Below, piece after piece: positions 11,747 to 22,201 of a stretch of DNA of 64,000 bases. The DNA lies in the NCBI GenBank assembly GCA_022559845.1, contig CM040118.1, positions 450,242,053 to 450,306,052 on the forward strand, read 5' to 3'. The notes beneath the pieces are model-generated. The model saw only the letters and a program-made list of their open reading frames with translations. It was not told the origin of the DNA and made no database searches. The DNA is from Amorphophallus konjac. Lineage: Eukaryota; Streptophyta; Magnoliopsida; Alismatales; Araceae. How positions within the stretch are numbered: position 1 is the stretch's first letter; every line of letters begins with the position of its first letter. The translations under genes were made by a program, and so were the position numbers.

Positions 11747-14700
11747 TGTTGGCACTCAAAATATGATTAATGGCGATCAAGCCTCAAAGACGAATGATAC
11801 GGCCTACTAAAGCACAGAAGCCGAAGGATATCAACATATTGAAGCTTTCTCAAGCTGCCGGAGCCTCAAGTCGCCTGTTATGAACATCGGGGACTTCACC
11901 TCAGGAGAATTGAGATGAATTTACAACCAACTGGCAGCGCGACCAAGCCTGCCCAATGAACCGACATCGACTCCGTCACGCCGCATACACTACACCCGTT
12001 GTCCGACCAAGGACAACGGTCTACTCGGTGGCCCGCCACCTGAATGAAAGATTCTCCTGAGAAGAAAGAATGCCCTCGGTCCTTCAGAACAAGGAACCGG
12101 AGGCTCTGTCAGCAGAAGACCCCAATCACCCGGCACGGGTATGGCTTCTCACCATATTGGGCCCATTAGCAGCCGAATGATCGCTCAGTCGAGGCGAAAC
12201 TATCCCGGGTGATACCTCACCCCTCAAGGAGCTTCGGGCACGAGTCTGGCCGAACCAGCAATACGAATCATAGTGCTGAAGGCCGTGTCAGCGGAAAACC
12301 CGCGTGTTCAAACCAAATATACTCGAGGTTCCGAGAAGGGCCATACGTCGTCTTGATAGCTTCGTCAAGGCTTCCCGTCAAGGTTTTGTAGGACTGCGGC
12401 GAGATGAATGGTCACGGTGACTCCCGGAACCATCCCCGGACCCACCGGCTAACCCGCGTCAAGCGGAAGAAGCTAATACGGCGCGCTTCTCACCGACGCG
12501 CTCCCTTATCCGACGCCCTCAATTCCGGTGCGCCGAAAGCTTGGGGAACCTCAATCCCGGCGCACTATTTCCCACGCCGCATTAGGCTTTGCCTATATAA
12601 CAAACACTTGGTTCGACCAAGTGAAGAAGGGGAGATCAATCGAAAAGGAGGCTAACACACAGAGAGACTGAGGGATCACCGGGGAGAGGGTTACCACCAA
12701 TCAGAGCCAAGGGAGAGAGGGTTTTCTTGGGGGAAGAGGGGTTTCCTTCGGAGAGCCTCCTTGCTGCCGCCGTCTTCCTCTACTCTGCCTGAAGTCTTCC
12801 GGAGCCGGAGAAGAAGAGTGAGAGTCTGATACTCTGTTTGAGGAATAGGTGGGTCACGTGGTTTTCTCTCCGCCGTCTCTTCGATTCCTCCCTTCCGATC
12901 TAATGTAAGCGAGAGGGGGGAGGGCGATGATATGAGCCAATCTCCCCCCCCCCCCTCTCACCATCTCTTTCTTTCGTTTTCTTCTACAAACCTATCTACA
13001 ACTATTGAATGGTGTCCGTGCAACAACGCCGACGCCGGAGTTTTATAATATGTATGTTGGTTCCCTGTTCATGGGATGAATGATATGAACATGTCTTAAT
13101 ATATTGAATGCTCGACGTTGCGTCTCTCTTTCACTCCTCCCTCAATCTATATGACTAATTGCTCCCCCGTGTGCTTGTTTCTCGAATTTCAGGTTCTCCA
13201 ATGTCAGATGTGCCCTAGAACTCCATGGGCTATATAAATGTTTCCCCCCTCCCCGGGGCCTTCATGCCAACATGCCAACTATGCCTTGCATCATCCATCC
13301 CGTGGGTTTGTGACTAGAGGCATACTTATGTATACACCTCTGGCCGTCCCAACTGGGAGTTGATTCTTCAACGACTCTCTGCAATATCCCTTGCCCCTTT
13401 ATTTGCATAGTAATTGTTCGACTCCGTGGGTGTTAATCCTTTAACCCCTATAAGCATTGACATACTAACTCCGTGAATGGCAGTCTTTCAATGAGTTAAA
13501 TGCATCTTATATTGAATATCTCCTTTCATCCCGTTTGTGGTTTACAGTCATTGGATTGTGATAGTTCCGTTGGCTTTGTCCCAATAATCCGGGGAGGGGG
13601 ACATTCCTCACTGTTTCACAGAATCACCGATTGGCCAAAGGGGCTCCATCTGTGAGTGATGGATATTCCCTACGGGCCACAGGGTGAATATTAACAGGGG
13701 CTGCAGCCCGACAATTCAAATCCACAGTCCTTAGGGACCTTGTGGTGACTAAGGGATGTGTGCCCCTCATAGGCAAGTCCTCGGGGCTTCCTTCCCTAAC
13801 AGTCATCCCTCTCTTGGATATAGTGTGGACTATAGGTCGCTCACCCCTTGTAGGCTGGCCCTCGGGGTTGTTGCTTCCCTCATTAGTCGCCTTATCCTCT
13901 TATTTCAACCCACGGAACCATGGTGCCCCTTGTAGTCTAGTCCTCGGGATTTCCTATCCGATTGGGGTCTACTGGCTGCCATTGTGCCGACCGACTAGTT
14001 AGGGGCTTACTCCACGCTTAAGTATGACCCCGTTTCTCCCCTGCAATCCTTCAAGGACGGGGGAGATGCTGCCTAATTTTTGCCAGGCTTCTTAATTAAT
14101 AAAGCTACCTTCACACGAATTTGCCTTAATAAAACACTCATTCTTAAACAACAAACCGCTGTGCTTGAGTATGAACCTCGCACAAGTCTATGACTCTGCT
14201 CCCGGAAAGCCCGGGACTTCAACTCAATAAACAATAAACACAATAAACCCCAAAACCCTCAAAACATCTTAATAAACCAAAATAGATTAAAAAATCTTCA
14301 AAAAATAACATAAACGGCGTGGTCCTAATCCGACGCGCCCTAATACGGCCTTGTACCCCCCCCCCCCGCGCCGGATTAACTCTAGACTCAAAAGTTCACA
14401 ATTCTCTTTGGCTTGTTCCCGGCGCGCCCTAATCTGGCGCGGGCCCAAAGCCACCGCGCCGGTTTATAACAAGCCATGACCGCGTCAGATTAAACCCTTT
14501 TGCCTACGTTTGGCCGCGCCGGGGAAACCTATCCCTACGTGTGGTCGCGCCGGTTTTGAATTATTACACTATTCTAATCACTCACTTGTCTTCGGAGCGA
14601 TCTTCGCCTCCCGCGATCGAGGTTAATAAACCCCAATCAGTAATAAACCAAATAAAAGAGGGTTGTTCAAGTCCAGACCATTTTCTTATTATGCTGCTTT

Positions 14701-15336
14701 TATCGCATTTGTTATCATCATGCTTTCGTTATCATGCCTCTGCTACCGTTTTCGTCTCCCTTGGCGGAGATCAATAAACCTGATCAATTATTGTCTATCT
14801 TCATGACTCTTTTATCATGCTTTAGTATAATCATGAGCATCGTGCATGCATGCTTTCATAGACCCCCCCTCCGGTATATCAAATGGCACTGACGAATGTC
14901 CGGGTTACGCCCGATCAGAAGTCTTTGCTATGCGCAATGGTGGTCTTCGGACCTATGTCCTCTGCCACGTATCGAGGGTCTCCAACTTAATGAACCATGC
15001 CCCTCTTGCATGATAGATAAAAGTATTTCATGTGACCTCATCACAATCATCCTTTTGCATCTTGTTTCGGCCTCGAACGGCCCGCTATCTCGACGATTAA
15101 TCAAAGGTTTTCTCCCTTATGGGGGATGTAATTAACATCATAGCCTTTATGGTATGGCGGACTGCTGGTCCCGACCAGAATCTCACTCTCGCCCCCTACG
15201 GGTCAGAATGAGCGCACAACAAACTTGTCACTCATGTGACTGGCACGCCTGCGCGGTCAACTAACCAATCGGTTATCTATTAATTAACTGGTTAATTGAC
15301 CTAAACAAAATGACCTAACGAATTCCCATCCAAACA
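11747..15336 (+). repeat. 3' LTR of the Tat element (~3.6 kb)
   Basis: It starts TGTTGGCACTC after the purine tract. Its whole length aligns in order with the solo LTR at 53,162-56,082: the start (TGTTGACACTG), the GC-rich boxes before the TATA box, the segment around TATATCAAATGGC, and the block TAGCCTTTATGGTATGGCGG near the end. I place the end at CCAAACA, 15,336, because the relative ends ...CCCACA. The long LTR is normal for the Tat group. The interior has no genes; runs of C occur at 12,947-12,956 and 14,357-14,366. Confidence 0.78.
12594..12600 (+). promoter_or_regulatory. TATA box of the Tat LTR
   Basis: GCCTATATAAC sits about 850 bp into the LTR, just after a run of GC-rich boxes, and is followed by a purine-rich transcribed leader. 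The related solo LTR has CCCTATAAAGG at the equivalent place. Confidence 0.7.
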
Positions 15337-15715
15337 GATAGCTGGTGGGTTTGGTCCATTTGTTGTGGCGGGGATCTCTGCTGGTCTAGCCGATGATATT
15401 GGGGAAGTAACCGATGTGCAGGTCGGGACTATGCAAGTGATTGGACCTCCGGTAGGGGAGGCCACTATAGGTGGCCATGTGGACTGTTGGGTGAGGTAGC
15501 CGACCTGCAGGTTGAGGCCGGACCGGTGGTGCAATGGGAAGATAGACGCACAGTGTGGAGGGGAATATGACACGCTGGTCGGGACTGGACAGATTCGGCA
15601 AACCAGACAGCGAAGGGCAGACTAGACAGAATCGACAATGAGACACAGACCCGAGGACACATGCAGGGAAAACAACTTCGGCCTAGGACTCAGCTTGCGA
15701 GAGAAAGCAAAAAAC
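15337..15715 (-). other. Internal remnant of the outer minus-strand LTR element
   Basis: This is the sequence just downstream (minus sense) of the primer site at 15,717-15,732. It has a Pro/Ser-rich minus frame open for about 90 codons but nothing I recognise. It is cut off at 15,336 by the Tat LTR, so the rest of this element should lie to the left of the window, beyond the start of the Tat element. Confidence 0.5.
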
Positions 15716-15716
15716 T

Positions 15717-15732
15717 TGCTCTGATACCAAAT
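15717..15732 (-). other. Primer binding site of the outer element
   Basis: Minus-strand TTTGGTATCAGAGC matches the 3' end of initiator methionine tRNA, the usual primer for many plant LTR elements. It directly follows the LTR end ...CCCACGTCA. Confidence 0.75.
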
Positions 15733-15734
15733 TT

Positions 15735-17235
15735 TGACGTGGGACGACCGACGGGGCCCCCTGGGACCTATGAGATAGCAAGCACGACCCGAACCACGGA
15801 TTCAAACGATAGCAGACTGACCACGTGCGTCACTCTGATTTCGAGGTGACCCGACAATGAAGGGGTGGACGGCGACCCACGGGCAGCCTACATGGTCAGA
15901 GCCATGAAGGGTGATATGGGGGAGGACAGTCCTAAGGTCTGAATGTCGGCCGACTCAACTGAGGCAAAGCCGGCGCCCGAGGGTGGGGCTAGTGGCACTC
16001 TCTTACTCGGCAGCGGTCGGCGCTCAAGTTTTGGGAAATTTGGAACGAGCTCTCCTCACTTTCGGCGTGAGCGTTGAAAAGATACTACGAAAGCAATGCC
16101 CAAGAAGCGAGGGTTAGATCTATACCTTGCCGAGTCTGAAAAAATTGGCGCTAATGGGAGACGAGGGCTAGCCGGGAAGCGTGCGCACCTGACTATCACG
16201 ATGCGTCGAGGTAGCTTCGATTGTGACCTGTGTGTACAGCCAAATGATAGATCCTTGCAGGGAGGGTTAACTCGGGGAGGGGTGAATACATGCACTACCC
16301 TCACGCAGGAGGGGGGATCACGAGGAAGGGAAAACCCAATTCACGCTCTATGCGCAGTTCTACGGGACAGAACCGAAGTGATCTGATTGGTTCTCTGCAC
16401 ACAGGACTTGGAACGAGGTGCCGTTGGCGTCCGGACGAAGTTGATGAAGTGCAATAATTCTCCACATAATTTGAAGATGATCCAAGGTCGTAGGAAGGCA
16501 GGACAGAGCGAGAAAGTCAACCTGCGCAGTTCTGTCTCGCAAGATAGGTTGGCGCAGTCTCGGTGCAGAGAGTGGTATGCTCGCTACTGAACTCAAAAAG
16601 AGGCGGGATCAGCGAGGATGGATGCAGAGCAGGGAGATCTATGTACCATCAAAATTTGGGCGCTTCTTGATCACGGAGCAAAGCGTGGTCGACTCTGTGG
16701 CGAGGTTCTATTTTCTGGGTGAACAGCCAGGTAGGGCTGGGATGTGCGGGGCAGTACGAACAGCACGAAACTCAGAACGCGTTCAAACCACCAGGGTTGA
16801 CTCTGGGACATCAAGTAAAACACCTCATGGGAAGATCACATCCATAAGGTCACCAGGGAGGGCGTGGTACGTGCTGCAACCAGGATTCGCAACCTGGGCG
16901 AACTGTCTCAAGCAGGCCTTGGGCAATTTTGCAAAAACAGATGCCACGATCTATGTCGAGGTCTAAACACCGTGAAACCACTTCTGAAACGAAGGAGACT
17001 GAAGGTAGAACAATCCCACAGAAGAGGGCTCGCTCTGATTCGTGCTATAGAGGACGGTGTAGCTTCTGTAACAGGGGCTTAAGGTTCTGCCTCGGATCTA
17101 CAGGCAACAGAATGGAGAAAATTCCACAGCCAAGGGCGGGGGCAAAACAGTGGGATCTCAGGGCCGTCGTGGATGAACCTGAGAGAGGGTTTGCATGGAA
17201 AGCAATGGGGACGAGGCTGCTAGAGGCTGGAGGGC
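15735..17235 (-). repeat. Outer element LTR, 3' portion (minus sense)
   Basis: This is one part of a split LTR; the other part is 26,947-27,758. It ends (minus sense) in CCCACGTCA next to the primer site. It is a diverged relative of the four LTRs in the inserted chain: the block around CCCTCACGCAGGAGGGGG and AAGATGATCCAAGGTCG near 16,300-16,490 aligns with the same block in each of them. Reassembled, the LTR would be about 2.3 kb. No gene is present. Confidence 0.7.
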
Positions 17236-18527
17236 TGACGCGGGATGTGCGCGCGCATGGGAATGTCGACGGCGGCGTCCGGTGCGAACCTATGAGTACA
17301 GCCTTATGGCACAATTCTCCACGCAGGGAGGGGATCACAGGGATGGAAATAATTAATACAAAATTACCCTCACGCAGGAGGGGGGGGAACACGGCGAAGG
17401 GAACACTAAGTCGGCACCCTACGCACAGTCATGCTGGGTGGAAGCCGCTTGCTTCTCTTGGTATGCCACGCATAGAGGTCCGAAAAGGATGCCGTCAGCG
17501 CTCAGATGAAGCCTGTGAATTGTAGTTGTGCTCCAGAAATTTTGGTGATGTTCCGAGGTCGCTGGAAGGCGGGGCGGGTCATTGAAGACAGCCTGCGTGA
17601 ATCTGTCCCGCAGGATAGGTCTGTGCAGTTGGCGTGCAAATGATGGTGCGCTCTCCATAGGACTCCGAACGATGCAAGACCTGTGGGGTCGGATGACAGA
17701 CAGGTAGATCTACGTACCCTTAAAATATGAGCACCATCGGATCACCGAGCTGGGCGTGGTCGCAAATGTGGTGAGCTTCAGTTTTCTAGGCGAGCAGTCA
17801 GACAGGGGTGGGATGACCGGGGTGGCAGTAATTTTAGGAAAGAAGGAATTAATTTGGTGGAGGGAGGGAGAGAAGATAGGGATAGGATTTGAATTTTGGT
17901 CAAGATAGGAAAGGGGATGAGGAGGGGGCTGCGCAAGATACCTAGGGAGAGGGAGTGAAAATAGGAAGGAGGAGATTATCTAGGAGGAGTAGGAGATAAG
18001 GTGGCTGATGTGGCAAGGAGACTGGGAGGGGGATGAGGGCTGCAACCTAGGGAGGTGGAGAGAGAGGGTAGTTCGACCAAGAGAGAGAGAGATGCGCCTA
18101 GGAGGGAGAGAGACCAATAAAATTTCTCACAAAACTGATTTTCTTATTCAATAATTCACTAACTCCAAATGAGAGCCTTTGGTCCCCTATTTAAAGGAGA
18201 GGCCAGGGTTTACAAATGACCAAACTTGCCCCTAACAAATGAAAAAAGACCCTGCTATCTCCGGGGGTGACTTTAAGCTACTAGTGACCCATAACCGAGC
18301 TAGTCTCAACAATGGCCCTTTGGGCCTCATTTAGCTGGCCCATTAAGGCTTACATGACTCAAGTGGACTCAATTTAGACTTAACTAAATACTAGTAAAGA
18401 AAAATTCATAATAAAAAGAGAAAAAGTCCTAGCGTTGTTGGGCCTGACCCAATGGGCCATGGGACGGGAGTGATCTCCCCATCAAATGGGTTGAGGCCAC
18501 TATGCCCCCACTGTGATGTCCCCATCA
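17236..18527 (-). repeat. Chain LTR a (3'-most, with internal deletion)
   Basis: 1,292 bp against about 1,930 bp for its three siblings. Sequence that in the siblings lies between GGGGTGGGATGG and GGTGGCAGTAATTTTAGG is absent around 17,820, so about 640 bp was deleted, including the telo-box region. The TATA region reads CCTTTAAATAGGGG (minus, 18,187-18,200) where siblings have CCTATAAATAGGGG. Confidence 0.85.
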
Positions 18528-18548
18528 TACCCCCCCCCCCCCCGGTTA
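18528..18548 (-). other. G-run polypurine tract, chain copy 1
   Basis: On the minus strand CTAACC is followed by 14 G residues and TA, then the LTR start TGATGGGG. The equivalent runs in the other copies are 8 G (21,337-21,344) and 12 G (24,145-24,156), so the tract is length-variable. Confidence 0.7.
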
Positions 18549-18556
18549 GAAAAGAT

Positions 18557-19339
18557 TCAACCTCGAATCTTGAAGTGGGGAAGCACGAAGGTGACAATCG
18601 CTGGTATGTATGACCAAGGTTCGGGGCGATTGATCAAGTGGGGGATGCTAGGACGACGCTTGTCATAGGCCATGCAAAACTCGTGCCACACGGGATCATC
18701 ATGGGGCAGATCCGGCAGTCGGTGAAGGGCATCGGGATGGATTGAAGGCGTTGCCATAGCAATCATGTCGGCCTTGGTGCCGTCGTGCTCTTGGGTGGCC
18801 GGTTCTTGCTCGCTGTGGATTGGAGTGGGATCTGTGGCGGCTTGTAACAATGCCCACTCACGTTCTTGATCTTCATACTGGTCAATCAACTTCGGGATCG
18901 GCTCATATATTTCCACCGGTATAGGCTCTTCTTCCAGCGATGGCTCAATTGTTGGGACTTCTAGCTTCATAGGAGGAGGGGGACACATATTACGGATTGT
19001 GAAAACCTCTGATACATGTGGATGATGCCCTTGGCAAGTCCGCCGCTCCGGGTCGATAATTGCATGCCTCTCGTTCAGCCAGGGCCTCCCGAGGAATATG
19101 CGAGGACCGACAAATGTGCGAATGTAGCACCATGCACCATCAAAGTAGGGAACCTGGTCGATCCACGTTTGGAACTCTACAAGGACTTGGTCTCCGTCGC
19201 GTATAATTTGGCCGGTCTTGGTTAGGGCATCGACGATGTCTTGGGAGACCCAATTCTCGAGTTCCATCTCATGGATGGATAGCACAGTAGGGGCGTCATT
19301 TGGTAGGGCTGCTGTAGAGATCACCGGAGGTGAACTCAT
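18557..19339 (-). CDS. Chain ORF copy 1, 260 aa, protease-tail-like
   Basis: The ORF starts (MSSPPVISTAALPNDAP) about 45 bp after the primer site and is the only long frame of the internal domain. Near residues 80-95 it has GPRIFLGRPWLNERHAIIDP, which resembles the LGRPFL..A..ID segment at the end of Ty3/gypsy retropepsins, but no DSG/DTG active site is present. The rest is acidic and proline-rich (EEEPIPVEIYEPIPKLIDQYEDQERE). I infer a remnant of a gag-pol junction kept open in a non-autonomous element. Function is unknown; two sister copies at 21,307-22,140 and 24,140-24,952 show it is at least 90 percent conserved by eye. Confidence 0.65.
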   Translation of the reverse strand: MSSPPVISTAALPNDAPTVLSIHEMELENWVSQDIVDALTKTGQIIRDGDQVLVEFQTWIDQVPYFDGAWCYIRTFVGPRIFLGRPWLNERHAIIDPERRTCQGHHPHVSEVFTIRNMCPPPPMKLEVPTIEPSLEEEPIPVEIYEPIPKLIDQYEDQEREWALLQAATDPTPIHSEQEPATQEHDGTKADMIAMATPSIHPDALHRLPDLPHDDPVWHEFCMAYDKRRPSIPHLINRPEPWSYIPAIVTFVLPHFKIRG

Positions 19340-19384
19340 ATCGATCTATCCAGAACCTGGCTTGTAGGAACAAGCTGGGAACTT

Positions 19385-19400
19385 GCTCTGATACCAAATT
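19385..19400 (-). other. Primer binding site, chain copy 1
   Basis: Minus-strand AATTTGGTATCAGAGC directly after the LTR end. Identical sites occur at 22,186-22,201 and 24,998-25,013. Confidence 0.8.
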
Positions 19401-21334
19401 TGACGCGGGATGAGCGCGCGCATGGGAATGTCAATGGCGGCGACCTGTGAGTACAGCCTTATGGCACGACTCTCCACGCAGGGAGGGGATCATGAGGATG
19501 GGAATAATTAATACAAAACTACCCTCACGCAGGAGGGGGGGGGGAAACACGGGGAAGGGAACACTAAGTCGGCACCCTGCGCACAGTCATGCTGGGTTGA
19601 AGCCACTTGATTCTCTTGGTACGCCGTACACAGAGGTCCGAAAAGGATGCCGTCGGCGCTCAGACGAAGCCTGTGAAGTGTAGTTGTGCTCCTAAAATTT
19701 TGGCAATGATCCGAGGTCGCTGGAAGGCGGGGAAGGTCATTGAAGACAGCCTGCGCGAATCTGTCCCGCAGGACGGGTCTGCGCAGTCGGCGTGCAGAGG
19801 ATGGTGCGCTCTCCACAGAACTCCGAACGATGCAAGACCGGTGGGGTCGGATGAAAGACAGGCAGATCTACGTACCCTCAAGAGATGAGCACCATCGGAT
19901 AGCCGAGCTGGGCGTGGTCACAAATGTGGTGAGCTTTAGTTTTCTGGTTGAGCAGTCAGACAGGGGTGGGATGGTCAGGGTGTTACTCTCAGCACGGAGA
20001 TCAGAACGTGACGAAACCTCCTGGGTTGGTTTCAGGAGGCCGAGTGGTACAACTCCGATGAAGAAGGCTCGGCCAGAAGACCGACAGGCAGGGTGTGGCA
20101 CGATCTTCAAGTTGCTGCACACTCTGGACGGACTGGTTCGCACAAGATCTATGCAGTCGTAGGAGAACGGGCGCCACGATCTGTGCCAAAGTCAAAATGA
20201 TGCGAGACCACCTCTGGAGCGAAGGGGACTCAAAGAGGTACAAACCCACATAAGGGGGTTTGGGCTGATTCACGTCATATAAGTCTGGGTCGCCTGTGCA
20301 AATTGAGCCTCCGAATCTGCCTCACATCTGTAAGCAGCAGATCAATGATTCCGCTGACGCCGTGGGTGGGAGGCGATGGCGTGGGACTCCTGGACCGCCG
20401 TGGACGACCTTGGGTGATGGGGATGTGGGGGAAGCAGTGGGAAGGGTGCTGGAAGAGGCTGGGACGTGGGAGGCTGGGGTGGGGGGCGAGCTAGGGTTAG
20501 GGTTGGGGGGGTGTGCACTTGGGCTGGTTGAGAGGGAAGGGGGGGCGGCTGCTTGGAAAGGGGAGAGATTTTAGGAGATTTTCCTAATCTTGGGGCTGAG
20601 GTGGCAGTAATTTTAGGAAAGAAGGAATTAATTTGGTGGAGGGAGGGAGAGAAGATAGAGATAGGATTTGAATTTTGGTCAAGATAGGAAAGGGGATGAG
20701 GAGGGGGCTGCGCAAGATACCTAGGGAGAGGGAGTGAAAATAGGAAGGAGGAGATTATCTAGGAGGAGTAGGAGGGAAGGTGGCTGATGTGGCAAGGCGG
20801 CTGGGAGGGGGATGAGGGCTGCGACCTAGGGAGGTGGAGAGAGAGGGTAGTTCGACCAAGAGAGAGAGAGAGAAAGAATGAGAGAGAGAGATGCGCCTAG
20901 GAGGGAGAGAGGGAGAGAGACCAATAAAATTTCTCACAAAACTGATTTTCTTATTCAATAATTCACTAACTCCAAATGAGAGCCTTTGGTCCCCAATTTA
21001 TAGGAGAGGCCAGGGTTTACAAATGACCAAACTTGCCCCTAACAAATGAAAAAAGACCTCGCTATCTCCGGGGGTGACTTTAAGCTACTAGTGACCCATA
21101 ACCGAGCTAGTCTCAACAATGGCCCTTTGGGCCTTATTTAGCTGGCCCATTAAGGCTTACGTGACTCAAGTGGACTCAATTTAGACTTAACTAAATACTA
21201 GTAAAAGGAAATTCATATTAAAAAGAGAAAAAGTCCTAGCGTTGTTGGGCCTGACCCAATGGGCCATGGGACGGGAGTGATCTCCCCACCAAATGGGTTG
21301 AGGCCACTAAGCCCCCACTGTGATGTCCCCATCA
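19401..21334 (-). repeat. Chain LTR b
   Basis: 1,934 bp, TGATGGGG to CGCGTCA in minus sense. TATA box (minus CCTATAAATTGGGG) at 20,994-21,003, followed by a (GA)n-rich transcribed leader (20,850-20,930). A telo-box-like AACCCTAACCCTAG lies at 20,491-20,505. No gene. Confidence 0.88.
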
Positions 21335-22140
21335 TACCCCCCCCAGTTAGAAAAGATTCGACCTCTAATCTTGAAGTGGGGAAGCACGAAGGTGACAATC
21401 GCTGGTATGTATGACCAAGGTTCGGGGCGATTGATCAAGTGGGGGATGCTAGGACGACGCTTCTCATAGGCCATGCAAAACTCGTGCCACACGGGATCAT
21501 CATGGGGCAGATTCGACAGTCGGTGAAGGGCGTCGGGATGGATTGAAGGCGTTGCCATAGCAATCATGTCGGCCTTGGTGCCGTCGTGCTCTTGGGTGGC
21601 CGGTTCTTGCTCAGTGTGGATTGGAGTGGGATCTGTGGCGGCTTGTAGCAATGCCCACTCACGTTCTTGATCTTCATACTGGTCAATCAACTTTGGGATC
21701 GGCTCGTATATTTCCACCGGTATCGGCTCTTCTTCCAGTGGCGGCTCAATTGTTGGGACTTCTAGCTTCATAGGAGGAGGGGGACACATATTGCGGATTG
21801 TGAAGACCTCCGATACATGGGGATGATGCCCTTGGCAAGTCCGCCGCTCCGGGTCAATGGTTGCATGCCTCATGTTCAGCCAGGGCCTCCCGAGGAATAT
21901 GCGAGGACCGGCAAATGTGCTAATGTAGCACCATGCACCGTCAAAGTAGGGAACCCGGTCGATCCACGTTTGGAACTCTACAAGGACTTGGTCTTCGTCG
22001 CGTATAATTTGGCCAGTCTTGGTTAGGGCATCGACGATGTCTTGGGAGACCCAATTCTCGAGTTCCATCTCATGGATGGATAGCACAGTAGGGGCGTCAT
22101 TTGGTAGGGCTGCTGTAGAGATCACCAGAGGTGAACTCAT
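21307..22140 (-). CDS. Chain ORF copy 2, 277 aa
   Basis: Same protein as the ORF at 18,557-19,339, with scattered substitutions (for example SPLVISTAAL, WLNMRHATIDP). Here the C-run at 21,337-21,344 is 8 long, which keeps the frame open so that the last codons run through the purine tract into the LTR (reading ...GGYDGDITVGA); this tail is an accident of the run length. No stop interrupts the body. Confidence 0.65.
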   Translation of the reverse strand: MSSPLVISTAALPNDAPTVLSIHEMELENWVSQDIVDALTKTGQIIRDEDQVLVEFQTWIDRVPYFDGAWCYISTFAGPRIFLGRPWLNMRHATIDPERRTCQGHHPHVSEVFTIRNMCPPPPMKLEVPTIEPPLEEEPIPVEIYEPIPKLIDQYEDQEREWALLQAATDPTPIHTEQEPATQEHDGTKADMIAMATPSIHPDALHRLSNLPHDDPVWHEFCMAYEKRRPSIPHLINRPEPWSYIPAIVTFVLPHFKIRGRIFSNWGGYDGDITVGA

Positions 22141-22201
22141 ATCGATCTATCTAGGACCCGGCTTGTAGGAACAAGTTGGGAACTTGCTCTGATACCAAAT
22201 T

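Larger units (their letters stand above)
1..15336 (+). mobile_element. Tat-lineage Ty3/gypsy LTR retrotransposon, 3' part
   Basis: The element enters the window already inside pol and runs to the end of its 3' LTR. In order it shows reverse-transcriptase-linked RNase H, a second RNase H, integrase, tandem-repeat arrays, an antisense spliced gene, a purine tract and a long LTR. A second RNase H after the first, and an antisense gene between pol and the 3' LTR, are known hallmarks of the plant Tat group (Ogre, Retand, RIRE2, Grande). The coding part is decayed. The 5' LTR is outside the window, so neither the target duplication nor the age can be read. The end at 15,336 is placed by comparison with the related solo LTR at 53,162-56,082 and is uncertain by some tens of bases. 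Confidence 0.85.

Noticed and set aside
20491..20510. GGGTTAGGGTT runs as possible telomere or interstitial telomeric repeats
   Set aside because: Only two units each, at the same place in every LTR of the family; they are LTR motifs, not telomeric arrays.
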